Shown here piece by piece: positions 37,306 to 47,659 of a DNA stretch of 64,000 nt; positions within the stretch are counted from its first letter, which is position 1, and each line of letters opens with the position of its first letter. Source of the DNA: Geobacillus vulcani PSS1 (GTDB lineage Bacteria; Bacillota; Bacilli; Bacillales; Anoxybacillaceae). Both the position numbers and the translations under genes were made by a program. The notes below the pieces were generated by a model, which made no database searches, was not told the origin of the DNA, and saw only the letters and a list, made by a program, of their open reading frames with translations. The stretch spans positions 2,481,001 through 2,545,000 of the forward strand of contig NZ_JPOI01000001.1 in assembly GCF_000733845.1 (NCBI RefSeq), given 5' to 3'.

Positions 37306-37370
37306 GAGGGGGGATTTGATTGATGCCGCGGCACGACGTCTCCCCTCACCACTCTATGTTTTTTGGCTCG
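37306..37370 (+). other. Stem-loop between abnE and abnF
   Basis: GAGGGGGGA can pair with TCTCCCCTC (one G-T pair) across about 24 bases, followed after some bases by a TTTTTT run. It may reduce readthrough from the binding-protein gene to the permease genes. Confidence 0.5.
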
Positions 37371-37407
37371 GGGATGATACAACGATTAAATCGGGAGGGG
37401 TATCGCG

Positions 37408-38340
37408 GTGGAAAATAAACCAGTCTACTCAATGCAAACAGTACCCCGGAAACGAACAGGAAACGGGATTATTTTTTCTCAAAAGGCTGCTCCGTATATT
37501 TTTGTATCACCGTTTATCCTGTCCTTTTTACTATTTTTCCTTTATCCTTCCATTTCGACGATCATAATGAGTTTTCAAGAAGTATTACCTGGAGAAACAA
37601 AATTTATTGGGGTAGAAAATTACAAAAAATTACTCAATCCGCATTTTTATGCAGCCTTGCGTAATACAACAATTTACACTATTTGGACACTAATTATTCT
37701 GATCCCGCTTCCTTTAGTGCTAGCGGTCATCTTGAATTCTAAGGCTATACCGGGACGTAATTTTTTTCGCTCTGCCTATTTTATACCAGCTCTAACTTCT
37801 ACTATCGTAGTTGGTGTAGTGTTCCGTTTAATCTTCGGGGAGTTGGAATCAGCTCCTGCGAATACGCTTTTGAAATGGCTAGGGCTGCCGCCCCAGCAGT
37901 GGACAATGCATTGGGGAACGGGAATGTTTTTAATGGTATTTTTAGCGTCTTGGAAGTGGCTAGGGGTGAATATTTTGTATTTTCTCTCGGGGTTGCAAAA
38001 TATCCCAAAGGAACTTTATGAGTCGGCAGAAATGGACGGAGCTGGGGCATTTAGGAAGTTTTTTTATATTACACTTCCACTTTTAAAGCCAGTGGTAATT
38101 TATGTGTTAACGATTAGTATTTTTGGCGGGTTTAGAATGTACGAGGAGAGTTTTGTGTTTTGGCAAAATCAGTCTCCTGGTGATATTGGACTTACTTTAG
38201 TAGGTTATATTTACCAAGAAGGCTTTATGAACAATGATATGGGATTCGGTTCTGCTGTCGGGATTGTGCTGCTAATCATCGTATTTGTTATTAATATTAT
38301 TCAGTTGAAGGTTACCGGAGCCTTCAGGAAGGAGGGATAG
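37408..38340 (+). CDS. abnF: AbnF: ABC sugar permease (MalF-like)
   Basis: A 310-residue permease with six helices and the cytoplasmic EAA-type loop as 'ELYESAEMDGAGAFRKFFYITLPLLKP', which docks to an ATPase. GTG at 37408 follows GGGAGGGGTATCGCG; ATG 37432 is an alternative. No ATPase is encoded in the operon, so a shared MsmK/MsmX-type ATPase elsewhere is expected, as usual in bacilli. The sequence is strikingly AT-rich (17 G+C of 60 in the line at 37561). Confidence 0.9.
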   Translation: MENKPVYSMQTVPRKRTGNGIIFSQKAAPYIFVSPFILSFLLFFLYPSISTIIMSFQEVLPGETKFIGVENYKKLLNPHFYAALRNTTIYTIWTLIILIPLPLVLAVILNSKAIPGRNFFRSAYFIPALTSTIVVGVVFRLIFGELESAPANTLLKWLGLPPQQWTMHWGTGMFLMVFLASWKWLGVNILYFLSGLQNIPKELYESAEMDGAGAFRKFFYITLPLLKPVVIYVLTISIFGGFRMYEESFVFWQNQSPGDIGLTLVGYIYQEGFMNNDMGFGSAVGIVLLIIVFVINIIQLKVTGAFRKEG

Positions 38341-38343
38341 AGA

Positions 38344-39189
38344 ATGACAGAGACAGCAAAAATTCACCCAGTTGCAAAGGCGGTAGTCGTATTAATGTTG
38401 TCGCTTTTTGCTGTTGTCGCACTCTTCCCGTTTTTTGCGTTATTACTGGCATCCTTTAAGCCGTCTACGGAGCTGCTTAGATATGGGTTAAATTTAAAAT
38501 TACAGGCACATTTGCTGTCATTCAAGAACTACATTTACCTCTTCCAAGAAGGGGCAAAATATCTGACTTGGTATAAAAATAGTTTGATTATTACTGCGGT
38601 CGGAACTGTGTTATCTTTACTATTTTCCTCTATGGTTGGATATGCGTTGGCAGTATACAATTTCAAGGGCAGAAATGTAATTTTTATTCTTGTCTTGACT
38701 GTCATGATGATTCCGACTGAAATTTTGATGTTACCTTTATACAAATTGATGGTGTCCTTCAAAATGATTAACACATACTGGGGAGTTATTGTTCCTACCA
38801 TGGTAGCCCCTATCGCTATTTTCTTTTTTAGACAATACGCGTTAGGGTTGCCGAAGGAATTGCTTGATGCAGCTAGAATAGATGGGTGTTCGGAATTTAG
38901 AATTTTTTTCAGCATTATGGTTCCGTTGATGAAGCCCGCGTTTGGAGCGATGGCTATTTTACAGGCAATGGGTTACTGGAATAGCTTTCTATGGCCGACA
39001 ATTATTCTACGAACGGAGGATATGTTCACCTTGCCAATCGGTTTATCTGGGTTGTTAACTCCTTATGGCAATAACTATGATATTTTAATTTCGGGATCTC
39101 TGTTAACGATTCTTCCGATTATTGTATTATTCATGTTCTTCCAACGTTACTTTATTTCTGGTTTAACGGTTGGAGGAGTGAAAGGGTAA
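38344..39189 (+). CDS. abnJ: AbnJ: ABC sugar permease (MalG-like)
   Basis: A 281-residue permease with six helices, partner of AbnF. The EAA loop appears as 'ELLDAARIDGCSEFRIFFSIMVPLMKPA' and the C-terminus 'RYFISGLTVGGVKG' is typical of MalG-type subunits. GGAGGGATAGAGA precedes the ATG, four bases after abnF. The operon continues into abfA 27 bases later, so products imported by AbnEFJ are probably cut at once in the cytoplasm. Confidence 0.9.
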   Translation: MTETAKIHPVAKAVVVLMLSLFAVVALFPFFALLLASFKPSTELLRYGLNLKLQAHLLSFKNYIYLFQEGAKYLTWYKNSLIITAVGTVLSLLFSSMVGYALAVYNFKGRNVIFILVLTVMMIPTEILMLPLYKLMVSFKMINTYWGVIVPTMVAPIAIFFFRQYALGLPKELLDAARIDGCSEFRIFFSIMVPLMKPAFGAMAILQAMGYWNSFLWPTIILRTEDMFTLPIGLSGLLTPYGNNYDILISGSLLTILPIIVLFMFFQRYFISGLTVGGVKG

Positions 39190-40725
<1,536 letters not shown>

Positions 40726-40733
40726 GGAAATGA

Positions 40734-40755
40734 AGGCTGGTCTGATGGCCAGCCT
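40734..40755 (+). other. Stem-loop after abfA
   Basis: AGGCTGG pairs with CCAGCCT around an 8-base loop. No T-run follows, so it may be a weak terminator or an mRNA-stabilising element before the oxidoreductase gene. Confidence 0.55.
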
Positions 40756-40787
40756 CTCCCTTTGAAAACGGGAAGGAGAGACGAAAC

Positions 40788-41783
40788 ATGGGGCGTAAAG
40801 TTCGCTTTGGTATTATGAGTACAGCGGCCATCGCCAAAGACGTGATGATTCCAGCCATTCGCCGGACGGATCGCGCCGAAGTCGTGGCGATCGCCAGTGA
40901 AAGGGGGAAGGCCAGCGAAGCGGCGCGGGGGCTCGGCATTCCGAAGGCGTATGACAGCTACGGACAGCTGATTGATGACCCGGACGTCGACGCGGTGTAC
41001 ATTCCCCTTCCGAACAGCCTGCACGCGGAATGGACGATCAAAGCGGCACAGAAGAAAAAACATGTGCTTTGCGAAAAACCGGCTGCCTTATGTGAAGAGG
41101 ATGTCCGACGCATGATCGAGGCGTGCGAGAGAAACGATGTTTTATTCATGGAAGCGTTCATGTATCAGTTTCATCCGCAGCATGGGCGCGTCAAACAGCT
41201 TCTCGCTGCCGGTGAGATCGGTGACATCACGTACATGCGTGCCCATTTCTCTTTTTATTTGCAAGACCGGGAAACGAATATCCGCATGAACCCTGAGCTT
41301 GGCGGGGGAAGCTTGTTCGATGTCGGCTGCTATTGCGTGCACTCAACAAGACACATCCTTGGCGTCGAACCAATCGAATTATTTGTTCAATCCCATTTTG
41401 ATCCGCACCGTTCGGTCGATTTAACGACGAATGGTTGGATGAGGATGGAAAACGGTGTGCTTGCGCAGTTCACGTGCAGTTTTGACATGCTCTTTCAGAA
41501 CGAATACGAAGTGGTGGGCACGAAGGGAAAAATCGTTGTCTCGCGGGCGTATCGGCCGGATGTCGATGGCGGTGAGGGGCGGATTACGATCGTAACGGCT
41601 GATGGAAGCGAGCATGAGGAAACGGTGTCAGGCGATCAATACGCGCTGCAAATCGAGCACTTCTCGCTCGCTGTTCTTGAAGGCACACCGCTGTTGTATT
41701 CGCCAGAGCGCATGATCAAACAAGCGCGGGCGCTCGACGCTTGCCGCACATCGATGAAGACGGGAAACATCGTAAGGTTATAA
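40788..41783 (+). CDS. Gfo/Idh/MocA-family oxidoreductase
   Basis: A 331-residue NAD(P)-dependent sugar dehydrogenase-like protein. The Rossmann start 'KVRFGIMSTAAIAKDVMIPAI' and the 'HVLCEKPAALCEEDVRRM' motif (EKP lysine) are typical, with the C-terminal beta-sheet domain from about residue 125. GGAAGGAGAGACGAAAC precedes the ATG. The role in arabinan use is not known to me; it could oxidise arabinose or another side-chain sugar. The next gene, a mutarotase, starts 16 bases later, so they are cotranscribed. Confidence 0.88.
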   Translation: MGRKVRFGIMSTAAIAKDVMIPAIRRTDRAEVVAIASERGKASEAARGLGIPKAYDSYGQLIDDPDVDAVYIPLPNSLHAEWTIKAAQKKKHVLCEKPAALCEEDVRRMIEACERNDVLFMEAFMYQFHPQHGRVKQLLAAGEIGDITYMRAHFSFYLQDRETNIRMNPELGGGSLFDVGCYCVHSTRHILGVEPIELFVQSHFDPHRSVDLTTNGWMRMENGVLAQFTCSFDMLFQNEYEVVGTKGKIVVSRAYRPDVDGGEGRITIVTADGSEHEETVSGDQYALQIEHFSLAVLEGTPLLYSPERMIKQARALDACRTSMKTGNIVRL

Positions 41784-41798
41784 GGAAGGGGAAGCAAC

Positions 41799-42851
41799 AT
41801 GAAAGTGACATATGAGAAATGGGCTGGATATAACGGAAAAGACGTGCTTTTGTTTACATTGACCAATGATCACGGCGTAGAATTGTCGGCGATGAACTAT
41901 GGATGTGTTGTCACGAGGCTATGCGTTCCTGACCGAAACGGCAACATCGAAAATGTCGTGCTCGGGTTCGACCGGTTTGAGCCGTATATTGAAAACGCGC
42001 CGTACTTTGGCGCGGTCATTGGCCGCGTGGCGGGGCGCATTCGCGGGGCGAGCTTTGAACTCGAAGGCATCGCGTATCAACTGGCGAAAAACGAAAACAA
42101 CAACCACCTGCATGGGGGACCGAATGGCTTCCACCGCGTGCTTTGGCGGGCTGAGACCGTTCAACGTGATGATGCGGTCGGCGTCGTTTTTTCGTACACG
42201 AGCCCGGACGGAGAGGAAGGGTATCCGGGAACTTTGGAAGTGCAAGTGGCGTACTGGCTGAACAATGACAACGAATGGACGGTGACGTACCGAGCCCGTT
42301 CGGACAAAACGACGTTGCTCAACGTGATGAATCATACGTATTTTAACTTAAGCGGCAACGGCAAGCGGGATATTTTGGACCATACGCTGACGATCCAAAG
42401 CTCGCGTGTGCTCGAACTAAACGAAGAACTGATTCCGACAGGCCGCGTCTTGGATGTCGCCGGCACGCCGTTTGATTTGCGGCACGGAAAGATGATCCGG
42501 GAGGCGGTTGAATCCGGACACCCGCAAATCGAACTCGTCGGCGGGGGCTATGACCATCCGTTTTGGCTCGACCGGCATCATGACAAGGAAATTGTTCTTT
42601 CCGACCAAGAGAGCGGACGAACGTTGACGGTGGAGACGGACGAAGTCGGCGTGGTCGTGTACACATCGAACCAGCTGCCGGAAGGAATGGATTTAGGCGG
42701 CGTGCCGTCGCGGAAACATCTCGGCATTTGCTTAGAAACGCAAGGGTTGCCGGATGCGGTTCACCATCCGCAGTTTCCCTCGATCGTATTGCCGGCTGAC
42801 AAGGAGCGGGTATCAACGACGGTCTATCGGTTTGGCGTGCGGACATCATAG
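41799..42851 (+). CDS. Aldose 1-epimerase (mutarotase), copy 1
   Basis: A 350-residue GalM-family enzyme that interconverts sugar anomers. Catalytic histidines lie in 'NHLHGGPNGFH' and 'NHTYFNLSG', and the catalytic base glutamate in 'GICLETQGLPDA'. GGAAGGGGAAGCAAC precedes the ATG. From 41925 to 42836 it is almost identical, without gaps, to the second copy at 51198-52109, whereas the first 42 codons match only about 60% at protein level. This abrupt change suggests gene conversion. It sits between the oxidoreductase and araL in the arabinan cluster. Confidence 0.92.
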   Translation: MKVTYEKWAGYNGKDVLLFTLTNDHGVELSAMNYGCVVTRLCVPDRNGNIENVVLGFDRFEPYIENAPYFGAVIGRVAGRIRGASFELEGIAYQLAKNENNNHLHGGPNGFHRVLWRAETVQRDDAVGVVFSYTSPDGEEGYPGTLEVQVAYWLNNDNEWTVTYRARSDKTTLLNVMNHTYFNLSGNGKRDILDHTLTIQSSRVLELNEELIPTGRVLDVAGTPFDLRHGKMIREAVESGHPQIELVGGGYDHPFWLDRHHDKEIVLSDQESGRTLTVETDEVGVVVYTSNQLPEGMDLGGVPSRKHLGICLETQGLPDAVHHPQFPSIVLPADKERVSTTVYRFGVRTS

Positions 42852-42867
42852 ACGGATGGGAGGTGGA

Positions 42868-43677
42868 TTGCCCTTGATGGAGGAAATCGCAGGGGTGTTG
42901 ATTGATCTTGATGGGACGATATGGAGGGGAAATGAACTCATTCCGCAGGCGGAGGAGGCGGTTGCCTACCTCCGCTCTCTTGGAAAACGAATCGTGTTCG
43001 TCAGCAATCGCGGCAATTGGTCGCGGCGCATGTGCTATGAACAGTTTACACGATTCGGGGTGGCTGTGGCAGAGGAGGAGATTCTTTTATCTTCGACGGT
43101 CACGGCGCAATTTTTGCGCCAACACTATCCGCTCTGTCAAGTTTGGACGCTGGGGGATGAGGGGCTGCGCGAAGAGTTGCGCCTCCACCACGTTCGATTG
43201 GCAGCCGTGCCGGAGGAAGCGGACTTTCTCGTTATCACGTTGCATGAGACCGTGACCTATCGAGAGTTAGATTTGGCCTTTCGCGCGGTTTGGCATGGAG
43301 CGCGCATCATGGCGACCAATATCGATAAAACGTTTCCGAGTGAACATGGGAATGCCATTGATGTAGCGGGGATGGTCGGGGCGATTGAAGCGGCGACAGC
43401 CCGAACAGTGGAAATCGTGTTAGGTAAGCCTTCTTGCTTTATGGCGGAAGCGGCCTTGTGCCAGCTGCAAGTGCCGCCTCACCGTTGTCTCATCATTGGT
43501 GACAGTGTGGAGTCAGATCTTCGCATGGGGCGGATGCATGGGATGAAGACTGCTCTTGTGTTGACCGGTAATACAAAGCGGAGTCAGCTTGACGCATTGC
43601 GGGCCAAGGAACGGCCCGATTATGTGTTGGACTCGATTGGTGACATCATCCGCTTAGGGAAGGAGATCATGCAGTGA
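42868..43677 (+). CDS. araL: AraL: HAD-family sugar phosphatase
   Basis: A 269-residue NagD-type HAD phosphatase. The nucleophile motif is 'VLIDLDGTIWRGNELIP', motif II is in 'IVFVSNRGN', and the last motif is 'LIIGDSVESDLRMG'. It closely parallels B. subtilis AraL, which removes phosphate from sugar phosphates and is thought to prevent their toxic build-up. The start is uncertain: TTG 42868 lies 4 bases after GGGAGG, ATG 42877 lies 13 bases after it. The stop overlaps the araM GTG. Confidence 0.88.
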   Translation: MPLMEEIAGVLIDLDGTIWRGNELIPQAEEAVAYLRSLGKRIVFVSNRGNWSRRMCYEQFTRFGVAVAEEEILLSSTVTAQFLRQHYPLCQVWTLGDEGLREELRLHHVRLAAVPEEADFLVITLHETVTYRELDLAFRAVWHGARIMATNIDKTFPSEHGNAIDVAGMVGAIEAATARTVEIVLGKPSCFMAEAALCQLQVPPHRCLIIGDSVESDLRMGRMHGMKTALVLTGNTKRSQLDALRAKERPDYVLDSIGDIIRLGKEIMQ

Positions 43678-44888
43678 ATCAAACATTGGACGGCATCGTT
43701 TCATTAGCCAAGCAATGTCAGTGCGGGCATCGTCATTATGATATTCCGATTGAACAAATTGTCGTGAGCCATGAGGCGTTCAAACGGCTGGCAGCTTATT
43801 TGCAGTACAAGCGATATAAGAAAGTGGCTGTGGTGGCCGACGCGCGGACGTTTGCGGCGGCGGGACAATCATTGTGTGATGAGCTGGAAAATGAATCGAT
43901 TCGCTGCAAGGTATGCTTCGTGCAACCGGATGAAAATGGGGATGTCATCGCCGATGAGCGTGCCATCGTGCAAGTGCTGCTAGGAACACCGGACGATGTC
44001 GATGCGTTCATTGCCGTAGGGGCGGGAACGATTCACGACATTACCCGTTTTGGCAGTTATAAAATGAAAGTTCCGTTTATTTCGGTTCCTACTGCTCCAT
44101 CGGTCGATGGATTTACATCCATGGGTGCTCCGCTCATCATTCGCGGGGTGAAAAAAACCATTCAAGCACAGGCGCCGATTGCAGTGTTTGCCGATATTGA
44201 AGTGTTGCGGAATGCGCCGAAAGCGATGATCGCTGCTGGGTTTGGTGATATGCTGGCGAAGTATACGTCATTGGCCGACTGGCAGTTTGCCCATTGGATG
44301 ATGGATGAGCCGTATTGCCCATTCGTCCATCAGTTGACAGAACAGTCGTTGCAAACGTGTGTCGATCACCTCGATGACATTGCCGATGGCGGTGAACAAG
44401 GAATTCGTGTATTAATGGATGCGCTGTTGCAGTCGGGCATCGCCATGTTGCTCATGGGTCAATCGTACCCCGCTTCGGGCGCTGAACACCACCTTTCCCA
44501 CTATTGGGAAATGGAATTTTTGCGCCAGAACAAACGGCAAGTGCTCCATGGCGCAAAAGTGGGAGTATCGACTCCGATCATTGTGGAGCACTATCAACGT
44601 GTCTTTTGGCCTTTGTTAAGTGAATTAGAAAAATGCCGAAAGTCCATGGACGAAACGATATGGGAACGGCTCAAAGCGCATACCGCTTCTATTCGGGAGC
44701 TGCTTGAATCATTGCCGTCCCCAGAGCGTCTTCGCTCAATGGTAGAGAGAGTAGATGGGGCGGTTGCGCCACAACAGCTCGGTATCGACCACTGGCTAGT
44801 AGAGCGTGGTTTGAAAGAAGCCCATCGGTTGCGCCCGAATCGTTTCACGATGCTCTATTGTTTAAACGAATGTCTGTTGAGGGAATGA
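43674..44888 (+). CDS. araM: AraM: glycerol-1-phosphate dehydrogenase
   Basis: A 404-residue NAD(P)-dependent, metal-containing dehydrogenase (EgsA/AraM family) making sn-glycerol 1-phosphate. The nucleotide site 'IAVGAGTIHDITRF' and the 'VPTAPSVDGFTSMGAPL' segment are diagnostic; B. subtilis AraM is nickel-dependent. The GTG start overlaps the araL stop by four bases. araL-araM also sit together in B. subtilis. It ends the arabinan cluster at a terminator. Why an archaeal-type glycerophosphate enzyme belongs to an arabinose operon is unsettled. Confidence 0.92.
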   Translation: MNQTLDGIVSLAKQCQCGHRHYDIPIEQIVVSHEAFKRLAAYLQYKRYKKVAVVADARTFAAAGQSLCDELENESIRCKVCFVQPDENGDVIADERAIVQVLLGTPDDVDAFIAVGAGTIHDITRFGSYKMKVPFISVPTAPSVDGFTSMGAPLIIRGVKKTIQAQAPIAVFADIEVLRNAPKAMIAAGFGDMLAKYTSLADWQFAHWMMDEPYCPFVHQLTEQSLQTCVDHLDDIADGGEQGIRVLMDALLQSGIAMLLMGQSYPASGAEHHLSHYWEMEFLRQNKRQVLHGAKVGVSTPIIVEHYQRVFWPLLSELEKCRKSMDETIWERLKAHTASIRELLESLPSPERLRSMVERVDGAVAPQQLGIDHWLVERGLKEAHRLRPNRFTMLYCLNECLLRE

Positions 44889-44892
44889 AGGG

Positions 44893-44938
44893 GGCTGGTC
44901 GGACGGCTTACGAGCCGCAGACGACCAGCTTTTGTTTT
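44893..44938 (+). terminator. Rho-independent terminator after araM
   Basis: GCTGGTCG and CGACCAGC (8 bp, with an inner CGGCT/AGCCG stem) are followed by TTTTGTTTT. Confidence 0.88.
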
Positions 44939-44958
44939 GACTCCCTTTGTTTGTGTGC

Positions 44959-44990
44959 TATACAAATTATTTAGAAACTACTATACTAGT
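44959..44990 (+). promoter_or_regulatory. xynD promoter with a shared motif and operator-like palindrome
   Basis: TATACA (-35, 44959-44964) and TATACT (-10, 44982-44987) are 17 bases apart. The motif TATACAAATTATTTAGAA is repeated at the promoter at 50998. AAACTACTATACTAGT (44975-44990) overlaps the -10 and differs by one base from the aguE operator AAACTAGTATACTAGT. Both suggest coordinated control of the xylan genes. Confidence 0.6.
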
Positions 44991-45046
44991 TAATGAAAGA
45001 GGTGTTTCTTTCACATATTCTTTTTCATAGTAGGAAGGTACAGGCC

Positions 45047-46783
45047 ATGCTCAGCTACTTAAAAAAATGGAACACGCTGCGAAATCAAATCTTGGTCGTA
45101 TTCCTATTTGTCATGGTGATTGTGCTGTCTCTCGTCAGCATGATCACCCTCAAGCAAGTGTCCTTGTTGATTCGCCATAACGCGGAAAGCCAAATCAAGC
45201 AGACAGCGATGGAAACGAGCGGCCGAATCGATTCACTGTTTGAACAGCTGAATACAGCGACAAAGTTTATGATGACCAATCAAGAAGTCCAGCGATTGTT
45301 TGAGCGAATCCATTCGGGAGAGAAAGTGACGTTTCCGGAATTGCAAAGGCTAAAAAGTGTGGTCAATAATATCCAAGCCAACTCTGAAGGCATTTACTCC
45401 GTTGAACTCTATACAGAAGATTTGAAGCAAGTGTTTCCTTTAGACAGTTCGATGAAGATGTTTGAACGCCTCAATGTCAAATGGATTTATGAAGCCGATC
45501 GGGCCAAAGGAAGGCTCGTTTGGATCGGAGAAGATCCGCGGAATTCTCAGTTTTATTTGGCGATTCGCCGCATTACGTTAATGGAGCGCCAGTTTGTCAA
45601 CGGGGGGTACTTGCTTGTCCGCATTTATAAACCATATTTTTCAATTACTGAGGTGAACACGGGGCAATACGTCTTCGTTTCCGATCCGGAAGGGAAAATG
45701 ATTTTTTCGAACACTCCCCACTCCATCGATCTATCTTCGTTAAACGAGCGGACAGCAACGATCATGAATCAAATCGAATATATGGTGACAAAACAGTCTT
45801 CCAACAAAGGATTCACCGTTTTCATATTGACTCCTGTCAGCGCTCTGACCAAGGGAATGAACGGGATTCGGCTAGGGATCATTTTCGCCGGCATCATCGG
45901 GATGCTTGTTTACTTTTTATGTTCATTGCTTCTGTCAACCGTTATTACACGTCCGATTGTTCAATTGACCAAAACGATGCGGCTGGCGAATGAACGGTTA
46001 TTAGCTGTTGACCCGCAAATGGTTACAGTCAATGAAATCAGAGAGCTGAACAGCACCTATAACCAATTGGTAAAAGAGACGAATCACTTGATGAAGATGG
46101 TGTATCAAAAAGAGATCGTTCGCAGCCAAAGTGAATTGAAAGCGCTTCAGGCCCAAATCAATCCCCACTTCTTATACAACACGCTGGAGTCGTTGCGATG
46201 GTCATTAGAAGAAAAAGGGGAAGAAGAGCTGGCCGATGTCGTTGTTTCCATGTCAGAGCTGTTTCGCTATACGATCAGCCGGCATGCGAACGACGACTGG
46301 GTCACATTGAAAGAGGAGTTTTGCCACATCGAAAATTATATGGAGATTGTCAAATTCCGTTTTGGTGATCGGATCAAATGGAAGCTATGGCTGTCAAAGG
46401 AATGGGAGCAAGTACGGATTCCAAAGTTAATCATTCAACCGTTAGTGGAAAACGCGGTCGTCCACGGATTGGAAAACCGATCGTCTCCTTGTACGATTAC
46501 GGTCACTGTCAAGCCTGGTTTGGATCGTCATCTTGAGATCATTGTGGAAGATGATGGAGCCGGGATGGACGAAGAAACGCTCAAGGCGGTGAAACAGGCT
46601 GTGGATACAGGGGGCCTGGTGTCTAAAAAAGGAAAAGGAATGGCTTTGTATAATGTCAAAAAGCGCCTTCAACTTTATTATCGGGACGAAACGAACACTG
46701 GCCTAACGATTGACAGCTGGAAAAACAAGGGCACAAAAGTCACGATCCAAATTCCTATTAATGGAGGTGAAAAAAATGTATGA
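45047..46783 (+). CDS. xynD: XynD: sensor histidine kinase (YesM type)
   Basis: A 578-residue membrane kinase. Helices at about 14-36 and 276-300 flank a large extracellular sensor, followed by a HAMP-like linker. H374 lies in '[18 protein letters not shown]'; the ATPase has '[13 protein letters not shown]' and '[11 protein letters not shown]'. ATG 45047 is chosen because AGGAAGG lies 8 bases upstream; the ATG at 44993 would sit at the transcription start of the promoter at 44959. With XynC it forms a two-component system that in strain T-6 controls the xynEFG importer. Confidence 0.9.
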   Translation: MLSYLKKWNTLRNQILVVFLFVMVIVLSLVSMITLKQVSLLIRHNAESQIKQTAMETSGRIDSLFEQLNTATKFMMTNQEVQRLFERIHSGEKVTFPELQRLKSVVNNIQANSEGIYSVELYTEDLKQVFPLDSSMKMFERLNVKWIYEADRAKGRLVWIGEDPRNSQFYLAIRRITLMERQFVNGGYLLVRIYKPYFSITEVNTGQYVFVSDPEGKMIFSNTPHSIDLSSLNERTATIMNQIEYMVTKQSSNKGFTVFILTPVSALTKGMNGIRLGIIFAGIIGMLVYFLCSLLLSTVITRPIVQLTKTMRLANERLLAVDPQMVTVNEIRELNSTYNQLVKETNHLMKMVYQKEIVRSQSELKALQAQINPHFLYNTLESLRWSLEEKGEEELADVVVSMSELFRYTISRHANDDWVTLKEEFCHIENYMEIVKFRFGDRIKWKLWLSKEWEQVRIPKLIIQPLVENAVVHGLENRSSPCTITVTVKPGLDRHLEIIVEDDGAGMDEETLKAVKQAVDTGGLVSKKGKGMALYNVKKRLQLYYRDETNTGLTIDSWKNKGTKVTIQIPINGGEKNV

Positions 46784-47555
46784 GAAAACGATTTTAGTTG
46801 TCGATGATGAACCAAGGGCGCGAGAAGGAATGAAACGGTTGTTGGAAAAATGGGGCGCTGGCAAGCATCGAATTATCACGGCTGACAACGGTCAAGAAGC
46901 GCTTGCCATTTTGCGGCAAGAGCGGGTGCATGTGTTATTGACCGACATCCGGATGCCTGAAATCACGGGGCTTGATGTGCTGGAAGTGCTGAGGAAAAAC
47001 GATGATTCTCCGGCGGTGATCATCATCTCTGCTTACCCCGATTTCGACTATGCACAAAAAGCCATCAGCCTTGGGGTGCTAAACTATTTGTTAAAACCAG
47101 TAAAGAAAAGCGAATTATTTGAAGCGGTAGAAAGAGCGATCCAAATTTCCGAACAAAGAGAAAGAGAACGGGTAATGAAACAGCTGGTTGACGATAAACT
47201 GATCAATGCTCTTGACCGCCATTCTCCAACTCGCGAGCCGATTCGCGAGGCCCTCCAGTTTATTGATCAACATCTCAAAGACGATCTATCACTAAAAGAG
47301 GTGGCGGAGCATGTCCATCTCAATCCAAGCTATTTCAGCACGCTGTTTAAGGAACAGATGAAGCTTACATTCAGTGAATATCTCACAAGAAGAAGGATGC
47401 AACGGGCCAAGGAGCTGCTCGTGACGACGGATATCCCGGTCGCGGAAATTGCCGAAGAGTGCGGTTACAGAACCGCGAAATATTTTATTCAACTGTTTAA
47501 GGAAATGGAGGGGATGACTCCAAGCAGCTATCGAAAAAGGCAAAAAGAAAAATAA
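46776..47555 (+). CDS. xynC: XynC: AraC-type response regulator
   Basis: A 259-residue regulator with a receiver domain (1-120; D10/D11, phosphoacceptor D57 in '[10 protein letters not shown]', 'LLKPVKK') and a C-terminal AraC HTH (about 165-259: '[25 protein letters not shown]', '[32 protein letters not shown]'). Compared with AraT it lacks the long middle section. The ATG overlaps the xynD stop by eight bases, with GGAGGTG just upstream. It is expected to activate xynEFG downstream. Confidence 0.92.
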   Translation: MYEKTILVVDDEPRAREGMKRLLEKWGAGKHRIITADNGQEALAILRQERVHVLLTDIRMPEITGLDVLEVLRKNDDSPAVIIISAYPDFDYAQKAISLGVLNYLLKPVKKSELFEAVERAIQISEQRERERVMKQLVDDKLINALDRHSPTREPIREALQFIDQHLKDDLSLKEVAEHVHLNPSYFSTLFKEQMKLTFSEYLTRRRMQRAKELLVTTDIPVAEIAEECGYRTAKYFIQLFKEMEGMTPSSYRKRQKEK

Positions 47556-47659
47556 TCTAAAAATACTGGTACTTTTCCTAATGGTTGTTGCCTTTTTCCC
47601 CTTTCGCGATGATGGTAGACTGTATTTGCAAGCAAAGAACAGAGAAGGGGGTACAGTTT

